This document shows, piece by piece, positions 7,945 to 16,235 of a DNA stretch of 64,000 bases. The position numbers and the translations under genes were made by a program. The notes beneath the pieces were generated by a model that had not been told where the DNA came from, did not search any database, and saw only the letters and a program-made list of their open reading frames with translations. Numbering within the stretch: position 1 is the stretch's first letter; every line of letters begins with the position of its first letter. Source of the DNA: Pseudodesulfovibrio hydrargyri (GTDB lineage Bacteria; Desulfobacterota; Desulfovibrionia; Desulfovibrionales; Desulfovibrionaceae); contig NZ_LKAQ01000001.1 in the NCBI RefSeq assembly GCF_001874525.1, positions 372,001 to 436,000 on the forward strand, read 5' to 3'.

Positions 7945-9135
7945 TCACCCCCGATCACGCGCAGACCGGGCGGACAGCGCGAACAGGACGCCTCCGGCCA
8001 GGAGGACGGCTCCGACCGCGCCGAAGCAGTCGGCTATGCCGAACCGGTCCACCAGGGGCTCGAAGAGCATGGGCGAGACGAACTGGCCCAGCAGGAAGAA
8101 GGTGGTCAGCCCGCCCACGGCCCTGCCTCGGGACCGAGCCGAAACCAGGGAGAGCAGCCAGACGTTGACGTTGGGCATGAGCAGGCCGAATCCCATCCCG
8201 GCCACGACCATGCCCGCCAGAACGCCGTAATACCCTCCGGCCAGCCAGACCACGCCGTAGCCCAGCCCCATGAGCAGGGAGAACAGGGCGAAGAGGCCGG
8301 TGTTGGAGAACCGGGCCTTGAGCCGCCCGAACTGCATGGACGACACCGCGCCGACCAGGTTCATGGTCCCGATGGCCACGCCGATGCCGGTGTTGCTGAC
8401 CCCGCCCAAAGACTTCAGGTGGAACGGCAGCTGGACCGGGATCATGTAGAAGATGACCATGCCCGTGAAGGCCAGCAGATAGATGGGCAGGAACCGGACC
8501 AGCGAATCCATGCCCTCCCCTTCCGTCCCGGCCTTGACGTGCGCGGCCGTTTCCGGCTCGTAGAGATAGGCCAGCGCCCCGGGCAGGATGCAGAAGGCGA
8601 ACAGATAGATCAGGAACGGGTAGCGCCAACCCACGTCGGCCAGCATGCCCCCGGCGGTCAGGAAGACCAGCCCGCCGAAGCCGGTGAAGGCCGCCTGCAG
8701 GCCCATGAGCCGGTTGCGCCGCTCGCCCTGGTAGTAATCGCCGATCAGGGTGGTGAAGCCGCTCATGATCCCGGCCACGGCCACGCCGAGCAGCGCCCGC
8801 CCGGCCATGATGGCGTAGAGCGAATCCAGGTAGGCCCCGGAGCTGCCGCCCAGCCCGTACAGGAGCAGGGACACGGCCAGCACCGGCCTGCGTCCGAACC
8901 GGTCCATGAGCATGCCCATGAGCGGTGCGGTCAGGGCGATGAACAGGGCGTGCACCGAGAGCAGCATCTTGACCAGCATCTGGGCCTGGGGCGCGTCCTG
9001 GAAATGGACGGCCATACGCGGCAGACAGGGGGCGATGGTCGCCCCGGCCATGACCGTGAGGCTGCTGCCGAGCAGGATGACCAGATCCCGACGGAACTCC
9101 CGGCCGTCGTCCGGTCCGGCCTGGATTCGCGCCAT
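7945..9135 (-). CDS. MFS transporter (drug-efflux type)
   Basis: 396 residues with about 12 hydrophobic segments. The loop 2-3 signature appears as MGMLMDRFGRRPVL, the hallmark of drug:H+ antiporter-type MFS carriers. It is the last gene after a MarR regulator and a cupin, with a gap of two bases to the cupin. That context suggests export of a toxic or phenolic compound sensed by the regulator. The substrate cannot be read from sequence. Confidence 0.87.
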   Translation of the reverse strand: MARIQAGPDDGREFRRDLVILLGSSLTVMAGATIAPCLPRMAVHFQDAPQAQMLVKMLLSVHALFIALTAPLMGMLMDRFGRRPVLAVSLLLYGLGGSSGAYLDSLYAIMAGRALLGVAVAGIMSGFTTLIGDYYQGERRNRLMGLQAAFTGFGGLVFLTAGGMLADVGWRYPFLIYLFAFCILPGALAYLYEPETAAHVKAGTEGEGMDSLVRFLPIYLLAFTGMVIFYMIPVQLPFHLKSLGGVSNTGIGVAIGTMNLVGAVSSMQFGRLKARFSNTGLFALFSLLMGLGYGVVWLAGGYYGVLAGMVVAGMGFGLLMPNVNVWLLSLVSARSRGRAVGGLTTFFLLGQFVSPMLFEPLVDRFGIADCFGAVGAVLLAGGVLFALSARSARDRG

Positions 9136-9137
9136 GA

Positions 9138-9428
9138 TCAGACGCCCCCGTCGTTCCGGGCCGGATGGATGACCACCAAACGGGTCGGGGTCTTGCGCAG
9201 GTCGAAGCTGTGCATGACCCCGGTGGGGACGTGCAGGTAAGCCGGGCCCGTGAACGTTTCCGGCTCGTCCCGGTCGTCGCGGGTCACGACGATCTCTCCC
9301 TCGGCCAGGAAGACGTATTCCTCGTAGGTATGGGCCTCGTATGGCGAGGTGTCCTCGGTTCCGCCGAAAACGACCTCGACCTCGAAATCGTTGAGCGGTC
9401 CACGAAACATGCGGGTAATGTCGGGCAT
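9138..9428 (-). CDS. cupin-domain protein
   Basis: 96 residues, a single small beta-barrel cupin. The first motif region reads SPYEAHTYEEYVFLAEGEI (His-x-Tyr-Glu-Glu), and the second has HVPTGVMHSF with the metal-binding His. It could be a metal-dependent sensor or a dioxygenase-like enzyme acting on the compound the adjacent MFS pump exports. It lies between the MarR regulator and the MFS gene on the same strand. No enzyme can be assigned. Confidence 0.8.
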   Translation of the reverse strand: MPDITRMFRGPLNDFEVEVVFGGTEDTSPYEAHTYEEYVFLAEGEIVVTRDDRDEPETFTGPAYLHVPTGVMHSFDLRKTPTRLVVIHPARNDGGV

Positions 9429-9473
9429 GATGCCTCCTCGGGTTCAGGGTTGGGGATCAACGGACCGATTCCG

Positions 9474-9977
9474 TCATGAAAGATCTTCCTCCAGGTTGCG
9501 GCGCAGCCGGGCCAGCCCCTTCCGCAGCCCGGCCACCTCCTCCGCGTCCATGCCGCGAAACGCCTCCCTCAGGTGGCGTGCATCGACCTCGCACAGCGGC
9601 CCGCACAGGGCCCGCCCGGCCCCGGTCAGATGGCAGCGGGCCAGCCGGGCGTCGGTCTCGTCCGGCCGCCTCTCAACCAGCCCCCTGGCTTCCAGACCCG
9701 CAAGGATGCGGGTCACGCTGTGCCGGTCCTTGAAAGCGCCCTCGGCCAGCTCGCTCTGGTACAGGCCGTCGTGCTCCCAGAGCAGCCCGAGCAGGGTGAA
9801 CTGCTCCTGGGTGACCCCGAACCCCGACTCTCCAAGCGCACGCGAAAACCGCTTCTTGAGGGCCAGGGCCGTGGAATACAGTTGAAAGCCGATGGTCCCG
9901 TCGGACAGGTATTCCGGGAGCGCCGCATAGTGCTCCCTCCCGTCAGGGATGCCCCCTGGCTTGCTCTTGTCACTCAT
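9474..9977 (-). CDS. MarR-family transcriptional regulator
   Basis: 167-residue winged-helix protein. The DNA-binding core is ESGFGVTQEQFTLLGLLWEHDGLYQSELAEGAFKDRHSVTRILAGLEARGLVERRPDETDARL, with the wing residues DxRxxR-like at its end. The dimerisation helices lie at the two termini. The frame is open 34 codons further upstream, but ATG 9977 fits the family. A perfect 18-base palindrome lies 20 bases before this start, so it most likely represses itself and the cupin-MFS genes behind it until a small ligand binds. Confidence 0.9.
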   Translation of the reverse strand: MSDKSKPGGIPDGREHYAALPEYLSDGTIGFQLYSTALALKKRFSRALGESGFGVTQEQFTLLGLLWEHDGLYQSELAEGAFKDRHSVTRILAGLEARGLVERRPDETDARLARCHLTGAGRALCGPLCEVDARHLREAFRGMDAEEVAGLRKGLARLRRNLEEDLS

Positions 9978-9996
9978 TGTTTCTCCGGGATGAACT

Positions 9997-10014
9997 TTGT
10001 TGTCATGACAACAA
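9997..10014. promoter_or_regulatory. MarR operator, 18-base perfect palindrome
   Basis: TTGTTGTCATGACAACAA reads the same on both strands, 20 bases upstream of the marR-type gene. Size and symmetry match MarR dimer sites. Binding is inferred. Confidence 0.85.
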
Positions 10015-10278
10015 TATCGACCGCGATGGATTCTGTCAATCCGGCCTCCGGAGATTGACCGGCAACCCGCGCGGACCACGGCTGCCCCCTAGCCGCGCGC
10101 CCTGAACCGGTCCGAGATGTTCCGTTTAAAATCAATCGACTGATTGACTGTACAATTTGATTCTGGCATTGGGGAGAATAGGATTAAAAATATTCGGAGT
10201 TGCAAACGTTTCCGGCATGGCGATCGTTCACTTCATCAAACTTCACAGCAACCGATGCACCAAGACGAGGTTTGTACC

Positions 10279-11682
10279 ATGAAGATCCTTCTGAAGTTCT
10301 CCCCGGTCATCGTGGCCGTTCTCATGGCCATCCTGCCCACGCCCGAGGGGCTGACCCCCCAGGCGTGGTATTTCCTCTCCATCTTCGTCGGCGTGGTTGT
10401 CGGGCTGATCATCGAGCCCGTTCCGGCCGCCCTGGTGGGCCTGTCCGGCGTCGCCCTGGTGGCCGTGCTCGGGCTCATCGACCCCAGCCCCACCGCCAAC
10501 CGCAACTGGGCCCTGTCCGGCTTCTCCAACGGCGTCATCTGGCTGATCTTCTCGGCCTTCATGTTCGCCCTGGGCTACCAGAAGACCGGCCTGGGCAAGC
10601 GGATCAGCCTGCTGCTCATCCGCTTCCTGGGCAAGTCCACCCTGGGCCTGGGCTACGCCATCGCCTTTTCCGACGCCATCCTGGCCCCGTTCATGCCGTC
10701 CAACACCGCCCGCAGCGCGGGCACCATCTACCCCATCGCCAGCAACATCCCGCCCATGTTCAACTCCACCCCGGACAACGAGCCGCGCAAGATGGGCGCG
10801 TACCTGCACTGGGTGGGCATCAGCGCCACCTGCGTGACCAGTTCCATGTTCCTGACCGCCCTGGCTCCGAACCTGCTGGCCGTGGACATGATCCAGAAGA
10901 GCGTGGGCATCTCCATCGGCTGGGGCGACTGGGCCAAGATCATGCTTCCGGCCATGCTGCCCCTGTTCATCCTGACCCCGTGGCTGGGCTACGTGCTCTT
11001 CCCCCCGACCCTGAAGCACTCGCCCGAGGCCCCGGCCTGGGCCACCGAGGAACTGCGCAAGATGGGCTCGGTCAGCACCAAGGAACTGATGATGCTCGGC
11101 TACGCCATCCTGGCCCTGATCTTCTGGATATTCGGCAAGCAGCTGCACGTGAACTCCACCGTGGCCGCCATCTTCGTCCTCGTCCTCATGGTCCTGACCG
11201 ACATCATCACCTGGGAGGACGTCATCACCAACAAGGGCGCCTGGAACGTCCTGACCTGGTTCGCCACCCTGGTGGCCATGGCCGCCGGGCTCAAGAAGAC
11301 CGGCGTGCTCGACTGGGTGGGCAACATGATCTCCACCAACCTGACCGGCATGGCCCCGGCCTCGGTGGTGGTCCTGCTGGTCATCCTCTTCTTCGTGCTC
11401 CACTACTTCTTCGCCAGCACCACGGCGCACACCACGGCCCTGCTGCCCCTGTTCATGGCCACGGCCGCCCCGCTGCTGCCGCCCGAAATGCTGCCCAAGG
11501 TCGCCCTCATGCTGGCCGGTTCCCTCGGCCTCATGGGCATCATCACCCCTTACGCCACCGGGCCCTCGCCCATCTGGTACGGGGCGGGCTTCATCAGCCA
11601 GGCGCGCTGGTGGGCGCTCGGCGGCATCTTCGGCCTGCTCTACCTCCTGGCCATGATCGGGGTCACGGCCTTTTACGTCTAA
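10279..11682 (+). CDS. DASS-family anion symporter (dicarboxylate/2-oxoglutarate type)
   Basis: 467 residues, about 11-12 hydrophobic segments, of the divalent anion:sodium symporter family (CitT/SODiT1-like). PSNTARSAGTIYPI in the N-terminal half is the SNT substrate/Na+ loop. Its C-terminal counterpart lies near FFASTTAHTTALLPLF. It likely carries C4-dicarboxylates such as malate or fumarate, or 2-oxoglutarate, across the inner membrane. ATG 10279 follows GAGG; the frame is open 45 codons upstream, but that part is not membrane-like. It is monocistronic, with a terminator at 11709. Confidence 0.88.
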   Translation: MKILLKFSPVIVAVLMAILPTPEGLTPQAWYFLSIFVGVVVGLIIEPVPAALVGLSGVALVAVLGLIDPSPTANRNWALSGFSNGVIWLIFSAFMFALGYQKTGLGKRISLLLIRFLGKSTLGLGYAIAFSDAILAPFMPSNTARSAGTIYPIASNIPPMFNSTPDNEPRKMGAYLHWVGISATCVTSSMFLTALAPNLLAVDMIQKSVGISIGWGDWAKIMLPAMLPLFILTPWLGYVLFPPTLKHSPEAPAWATEELRKMGSVSTKELMMLGYAILALIFWIFGKQLHVNSTVAAIFVLVLMVLTDIITWEDVITNKGAWNVLTWFATLVAMAAGLKKTGVLDWVGNMISTNLTGMAPASVVVLLVILFFVLHYFFASTTAHTTALLPLFMATAAPLLPPEMLPKVALMLAGSLGLMGIITPYATGPSPIWYGAGFISQARWWALGGIFGLLYLLAMIGVTAFYV

Positions 11683-11708
11683 CCGCGTTCCCATCGCGAA
11701 CAAGCCCG

Positions 11709-11740
11709 CCGGCCGCACGACATGTGCGGCCGGTTTTTTT
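11709..11740 (+). terminator. terminator of the DASS transporter gene
   Basis: 10-bp stem CCGGCCGCAC with 11724-11733, followed by a run of seven T. Confidence 0.92.
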
Positions 11741-11847
11741 GGGAGAAAGACAGAAGTTGAAGGCCGCTTTGCGGCGGATACCGGATGACTTCGCCTCCTC
11801 GCGCCCTTGCATCCCATATTGCGCCTTCGGTGCGGAAAGTGGGGGGC

Positions 11848-11880
11848 ACAAAAAAAGCCCGACCGACCGGCCGGGCTTTA
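11848..11880 (-). terminator. terminator of the gene at 11903-12562
   Basis: 8-bp stem AAAGCCCG (11854-11861) with 11872-11879; on the minus strand it runs into seven T. The stretch between this and the terminator at 11740 holds no gene. Confidence 0.88.
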
Positions 11881-11902
11881 AATAGTATCGAGAAAATCTG
11901 TC

Positions 11903-12562
11903 CTAAAGCACGTGGTGAAAGTCCGTGACCTGTTGCAGGGCGTCGTCCAGGGGATCGAAGCTATCCGCAAAGGAGCAGGACGCCAGGCCGACTGTGCTTA
12001 CGCAGTGCTCCGCGCCGAACAGGGCGGGCACGTACCCGGCTTCGTCCCCGTGGTGGAGGAACAGTTCCTCGTGGCTGTCGGAAAAGAGTTCGGAATAGGT
12101 CAGGATGCCGTGCCCGGCATGCGCTACGCCGTCATGGACATGAACCGAATCCAGGGCGGAATGTTCGTCTCCGCCATGAATCAGGCCGCCCTTGGCGTCC
12201 GAATGGTCCTTGATCTCCACGCCCTCGGTGCGGTCCGGGAGCGGCCCGGCCGCGGTCTCCACCTCCAGGGCGGTGTCGGAAAAGGCGAAGAGATAGATAT
12301 CGCCCGGCACCAGCTCGCCGCCGTGCAGCTCGAACAGGGGCAGTTCGCCCTCCTGGGCCATGGCCTGGTAATCCTTGAAGACCACCACGCCGCCGTGCTC
12401 GCCGGTCAGGACCAGGTCCTTGCCGTCGCAGGAGAACAGCACCTCCGAGACAAAGAAACCGAACTTGACCGGCATATCGGGCGAAAGCGTGTACTCGGCC
12501 ACCTTGCCGGGCTCGGGAAGATCCACCTGGATGGAATGTTGAGAAGAAGCCGATTCCGCCAC
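11903..12562 (-). CDS. hypothetical protein resembling the N-terminal module of type I-secreted adhesins
   Basis: 219 residues from a GTG that has GGAGG five bases before it. There is no signal peptide and no membrane segment. Residues about 10-100, with the pattern DLVLTGEHGGVVVFKDYQ and ELPLFELHGGELVPG, resemble the N-terminal domain of large type I-secreted repeat adhesins of Desulfovibrio-like bacteria, where a strand D-x-L-V-x-T-x-x-x-G is followed by PxFEVxGxE. The rest is Asp/His-rich and unlike RTX repeats. It could be a shortened or free-standing relative. It is a lone gene, and its function is unknown. Confidence 0.55.
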   Translation of the reverse strand: MAESASSQHSIQVDLPEPGKVAEYTLSPDMPVKFGFFVSEVLFSCDGKDLVLTGEHGGVVVFKDYQAMAQEGELPLFELHGGELVPGDIYLFAFSDTALEVETAAGPLPDRTEGVEIKDHSDAKGGLIHGGDEHSALDSVHVHDGVAHAGHGILTYSELFSDSHEELFLHHGDEAGYVPALFGAEHCVSTVGLASCSFADSFDPLDDALQQVTDFHHVL

Positions 12563-12782
12563 AAGAACCTCCAGAGAATAAAAGGTCGTTGCCCCCAGGG
12601 AAATACGTTTGGAACATCATTACCACAACGGACACCCTCTGTCAAAACAGACTGTATTTCATCTGGTTAACCTGTGGAAAACTCAAAAACCCCCATTGTT
12701 CGCACACAAAATGCGTCAATTTGTGAAGAACCGGCCCCGACGGTTGACGGGAAACCCGGTTTATCGGCTATAAGAAGAAACC

Positions 12783-13574
12783 ATGAAAAGCCATACCACT
12801 TCACTTGTTGCGACATGGTCCGGACGATTCCCGCGTATTCTCGCGCCGCTCATCCTGTGCTGGCTCTTGTCAAGCGCCGCAGCCCTGGCGGCAGATCCCG
12901 CGCCGCAGATCAAACCCTGCCTGGCCTGCCACTCGATGGAGCGCATCTGCCGGAACGTGGACAGGGGCGGCGAGTTCTGGACCAAGACGGTACAACGGAT
13001 GATCGCCAACGGCGCGCATGTCGGCCCGGACCAGGTCCCCGGCCTGGTCGCCCTGCTCGCCGACCCGGATCACGCCAAGGTTCGCGAGGCCCTGAACTGC
13101 CCGGCTCCCGGCAGCCCCGAGGACCGGACCGGCGGCGTTTCCATCATCGTCATCCTGGCCCACCCCGTGCTCATGACCCTGACCCTGCTCCTCGCCCTGT
13201 GGGTTGCCTGGCAGGGCCTGAACCGTGCCCGCTTTACCCTGCTCAAGCGGAAGGCCGCCTTCAACTGGAAGGGACACACCCGCTACGGACTGGTGGTCAT
13301 GGGTCTGTGGATCACCGGGGCCGTGGGCGGATCCGTGGTCACCGACATGCTCCACGGCATCCCCGACGCCTACGAACTCCACGAGGGCATGGCCTCGATC
13401 ATACTCTGGCTCATCGCCTTCGGCACCGTCACCGGCCTGTACATGGACCGCAGGAAGGCCAAGCGCACGGTCATGCCCGTCCTGCACGGCGCGGCCAACC
13501 TGCTGTTGCTGCTCCTGGCCGTGGCTCAGCTTGTCACGGGCATGGGCATCCTCTCCCGTCTGCTCGCGCCCTAA
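12783..13574 (+). CDS. monoheme cytochrome c domain fused to a four-helix membrane domain
   Basis: 263 residues. A signal peptide (about 17-37, cleaved near AALA-AD) is followed by one heme-c site CLACH (46-50), so this part is periplasmic. Then come four transmembrane helices, about 118-143, 164-189, 199-221 and 233-257. His127, His165, His191, His200 and His235 sit in or beside helices and could hold b-type heme, as in cytochrome b561-like DUF4405/DUF4079 proteins. It may pass electrons between the quinone pool and periplasmic cytochromes. No catalytic partner gene is adjacent. Heme b is inferred; heme c is read from the motif. Confidence 0.7.
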   Translation: MKSHTTSLVATWSGRFPRILAPLILCWLLSSAAALAADPAPQIKPCLACHSMERICRNVDRGGEFWTKTVQRMIANGAHVGPDQVPGLVALLADPDHAKVREALNCPAPGSPEDRTGGVSIIVILAHPVLMTLTLLLALWVAWQGLNRARFTLLKRKAAFNWKGHTRYGLVVMGLWITGAVGGSVVTDMLHGIPDAYELHEGMASIILWLIAFGTVTGLYMDRRKAKRTVMPVLHGAANLLLLLLAVAQLVTGMGILSRLLAP

Positions 13575-13599
13575 GGCGGATCATCGCGGATTCTTCACA

Positions 13600-13625
13600 G
13601 CGGGGCTTGCAACCCCGCCTTTTTT
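13600..13625 (+). terminator. terminator after the cytochrome-membrane fusion gene
   Basis: Stem GCGGGG/CCCCGC, a seven-base loop, then CTTTTTT. Confidence 0.8.
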
Positions 13626-13645
13626 ATGTCCATTATCCGGGCATC

Positions 13646-14716
13646 ATGACCGTATTCAACGACAACGCCATAGGCGCGCTGGAATTCACCGTGACCTGGG
13701 AGCGGGACGGCGAGCGCCATGAGGAGTGGTTCCTGGGCCGCAAAGTCAACCCGGTGAACGATATCTTCCCGCGCGGCATGCGCCAAGCCCTGGAGGACAA
13801 ACAGGCCGGGGAGTCCGTGGCCTTCACCTACGAGCCGCGCCTGTGCATTCCTCGAAGAAAGGACAATTTGATCCTGCGCCTGACCCGCGACCGGCTGCGG
13901 CGCAAGACCGTGTCGGGCGATCCGATCATCCCGCGCCTGGGCCGTTTTTATCCCCAGGGGCACATCGACGGGCTGCTTGACGTCTACCCCGATACCCTGA
14001 CTCCGTTCAGGCTGATCGACCTCGACGACGAGACCTTCACCGCCGACCGCAACCACCCCCTGGCCGACGTGCCGGTGACCATCGAAGCCAAGGTCCAGTA
14101 TCTGGAGGAACGCGACACCGGCACCTACGGCTCCCTGACCCACTGGCGCGAGGCCACCTGCGACTGGGGGCCGGGCATGCAGGCCATGCTCGACGGCGAG
14201 CCGCCGGACTTCTTCCACCCCGCCTTCTTCGACCGCACAACGGACCTCGGCGAGGACTTCCGCCCGCCCGCGCCCGACGCGGCCGCCCTGCGCAACTACC
14301 GGCGCCTCCTCGCCCGGTTCGTGCGGCCCGGCATGCGCGTCCTGGACCTCTCCCCGGACTCCGAGCGCCCGACCGGCAAATACGACGCGGCCGCCTGTCT
14401 CTGCGCCCTGGAATACATGGACCGCCCCGTGGACATCCTGCGCTACATCGACCACTTCCTGACGCCCGGCGCGCCCGTGGTCCTGGCCTTCACCCACGCC
14501 TTCGACCCGGAACGGGCCATCCGGGGCTGGAGCGAACTCCACCCGTTCGAGCGCATGGGGCTGGCCCTGGAATACCTGCGCATGGCCGGGGTCACGCAAG
14601 GCCTCGGCACGGTCTCCATGCGCAACGACTGGCGCGACCGCGACGATCCCGCGTTTCTCGAAACCAGGGGAGTCAGCGACCCGCTGTTCCTGGCCTACGG
14701 ACACAAACCGGAATAA
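13646..14716 (+). CDS. FKBP/SlyD-like N-terminal segment joined to a methyltransferase-like C-terminal segment
   Basis: 356 residues. The first half resembles SlyD/FKBP prolyl isomerases: FTVTWERDGERHEEWFLG, PRGMRQALEDKQAGESVAFTYEP, then the C-terminal FKBP strand NHPLADVPVTIEAKVQ near residues 138-152. The second half (about 225-350) has GMRVLDLSPDSE and later ALEYMDRPVDILRYIDHFLTPGAPVVLAFTHAF, the layout of a SAM methyltransferase with a DLSP in place of the usual Gly-rich loop, so SAM binding is doubtful. A cytoplasmic protein with no partner nearby. Start is ATG 13646; a longer frame upstream runs through another gene and is not used. Confidence 0.6.
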   Translation: MTVFNDNAIGALEFTVTWERDGERHEEWFLGRKVNPVNDIFPRGMRQALEDKQAGESVAFTYEPRLCIPRRKDNLILRLTRDRLRRKTVSGDPIIPRLGRFYPQGHIDGLLDVYPDTLTPFRLIDLDDETFTADRNHPLADVPVTIEAKVQYLEERDTGTYGSLTHWREATCDWGPGMQAMLDGEPPDFFHPAFFDRTTDLGEDFRPPAPDAAALRNYRRLLARFVRPGMRVLDLSPDSERPTGKYDAAACLCALEYMDRPVDILRYIDHFLTPGAPVVLAFTHAFDPERAIRGWSELHPFERMGLALEYLRMAGVTQGLGTVSMRNDWRDRDDPAFLETRGVSDPLFLAYGHKPE

Positions 14717-14720
14717 GAGA

Positions 14721-14745
14721 CGTGCCGCCCCACCCGGGCGGCACG
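14721..14745. terminator. bidirectional hairpin between converging genes
   Basis: Perfect 10-bp stem CGTGCCGCCC (14721-14730) with 14736-14745, five-base loop, no T tract. It lies between the stops of the FKBP-like and dehydrogenase genes. Confidence 0.6.
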
Positions 14746-14796
14746 CTCCATTACGGGGCGTAACCGCCCCGCGAACCATCACGTTTTCGAGCCCGG

Positions 14797-15873
14797 CTAA
14801 TCCCCCAGCCTGACCAGAATCTTAATGTTCTCGTCCTTGTTGTTGATCAGTTCCAAAAAGCCCTTTTCCACGATGTCCTCCAGGCCGATGCGGCCCGTTA
14901 TCAAGGGCTCTGCCTTGAGCGCGCCGCTAGCCAACAGGGCCGACACGCCAATGAAGTCGTCCAGGGTGTAGGCCAGGGTGCCGATGGCCCGCTTGTCCGT
15001 GCCGCTCAGGCTGAAGAAGTTGAACTCGCTGGCCTCCTCGAAGATGCCCACGATGACGGCCCGGCCCGCGTTGCGGATGATGTCCACGGCCAGGGGGCCG
15101 GTCATCTTGTTGCCCACGCATTCGAAGGACACGTCGGCCCCGGAGCCGTTGGTCATGGCCTTGACCTCGGCCACGGCGTCGCATTCACGGGGGTTGAGGA
15201 CCACGTCCGCGCCGCACTCCATGGCCTTGGCGATCCTCGCGGCGGACATCTCCAGGACGATGACCTTGCCCGCGCCCGCGGCCTTGGCGGCCATCATGGT
15301 CCCCAGGCCGATGGTCCCCGCGCCGATGACCACGACCGTCTCGCCCAGGATGGAACCGGCCTCGCGCACGGCCTTGAACCCGGTGGCCAGCGGTTCGATG
15401 ACCGCCCCGGCCTCGGCGGACACGCCCTCGGGCAGCACGAAGCAGAGCTCGGCCGGAACGTTGACGTACCTGGCGAACGCCCCGTCGTTGTGCAGCCCGG
15501 TGAAGGCCAGCTTCTCACAGACGTTGTATCGCCCGGCCCGGCAGGTGACGCACTCGCCGCAGTGCTGGCAGGCGTCCGGGGCGACCATGTCGCCGACCTT
15601 GACCTTGGTCACGCCCGCGCCGACCTCCACCACCGTGCCGGTGAACTCGTGGCCCAGGATCAGGCTGCCCTGCTTTCCGGTCAGGGGATGGGGGGCGTCC
15701 ACCGGGATGAAGATGGGACCGGCCACGTACTCGTGCAGGTCGGACCCGCAGATGCCGCACCACTGAACCGCGATCTTGACCCAGCCCGCCGGAGGGGACG
15801 GGGGAACGGGAACGGTCTCCACACGGATATCCTCTCTGCCATGCCAAACTGCGGCTCGCATCGTCTCACTCAT
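14797..15873 (-). CDS. zinc-binding alcohol dehydrogenase, 2,3-butanediol dehydrogenase type
   Basis: 358-residue medium-chain dehydrogenase. Cys39 (WCGICGSD) with His74-Glu75 (GHEFTG) forms the catalytic zinc site, and Cys105, Cys108, Cys111 and Cys119 the structural zinc site. GAGTIGLG is the NAD-binding turn. The sequence is closest in pattern to (R,R)-butanediol/sorbitol-type dehydrogenases, oxidising a vicinal diol or secondary alcohol with NAD+. An AAAGGAAGTGA ribosome binding site precedes the ATG. It is a single gene whose roughly 300-base upstream region carries an inverted repeat. Confidence 0.85.
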   Translation of the reverse strand: MSETMRAAVWHGREDIRVETVPVPPSPPAGWVKIAVQWCGICGSDLHEYVAGPIFIPVDAPHPLTGKQGSLILGHEFTGTVVEVGAGVTKVKVGDMVAPDACQHCGECVTCRAGRYNVCEKLAFTGLHNDGAFARYVNVPAELCFVLPEGVSAEAGAVIEPLATGFKAVREAGSILGETVVVIGAGTIGLGTMMAAKAAGAGKVIVLEMSAARIAKAMECGADVVLNPRECDAVAEVKAMTNGSGADVSFECVGNKMTGPLAVDIIRNAGRAVIVGIFEEASEFNFFSLSGTDKRAIGTLAYTLDDFIGVSALLASGALKAEPLITGRIGLEDIVEKGFLELINNKDENIKILVRLGD

Positions 15874-16170
15874 GGGTCACTTCCTTTGGTTTCTGGTTGA
15901 GGGTTCACGGTCGCCGCCAGCGCCGTTGCGACGGCACCCGCCGGATTGCACCCCCCATGCCGGTAAGCGCCCGAGCGGCTGCGTATTCCCAGAGTGCGGA
16001 CCGGGAACTCCAATGAAATCAGGTCGAGGAAAACAGCGGGCCCGGTGAACCGGACCAAAACGGTAGAAAAACCGGACCTGTGCGGAATTCGAACAAAGGC
16101 GGGAACACTGTCTGTTTTCCGAACAGAAAACGGACAGTGAAAAACACCCAGGAAGGACGGGGAGCGGAGC
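15874..16170. other. long upstream region of the dehydrogenase gene with an inverted repeat
   Basis: No convincing gene in about 300 bases. At 16106-16119 and 16126-16139 two 14-base arms form an inverted repeat with a single G-T mismatch and a six-base centre. Read as RNA this is a stable hairpin; read as DNA it could be an operator. It has no T tract on either strand, so it is not a terminator. Confidence 0.5.
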
Positions 16171-16211
16171 AAAAAAGGGAAAGGCCCCGGAGGCGGAGCG
16201 CCTCCGGGGCC
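16171..16211 (-). terminator. terminator of the thi operon
   Basis: Perfect 12-bp stem GGCCCCGGAGGC (16183-16194) with 16200-16211; on the minus strand it continues TTTCCCTTTTTT. It lies 24 bases after the thiC stop. Confidence 0.9.
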
Positions 16212-16235
16212 GGTTTCGTCTTGGAAAGGACCAGG

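Noticed and set aside
10132..10147. Short inverted repeat TCAATC/GATTGA before the DASS gene as an operator
   Set aside because: Six-base arms are expected by chance at this length; no regulator gene to pair it with.
14721..14745. tRNA-like or attenuator structure behind the FKBP-like gene
   Set aside because: A simple hairpin between converging genes is enough; no cloverleaf can be drawn.
15870..16172. Reverse-strand frame of 100 codons upstream of the dehydrogenase
   Set aside because: No ribosome binding site or motif; overlaps the inverted repeat and the start of the next gene.
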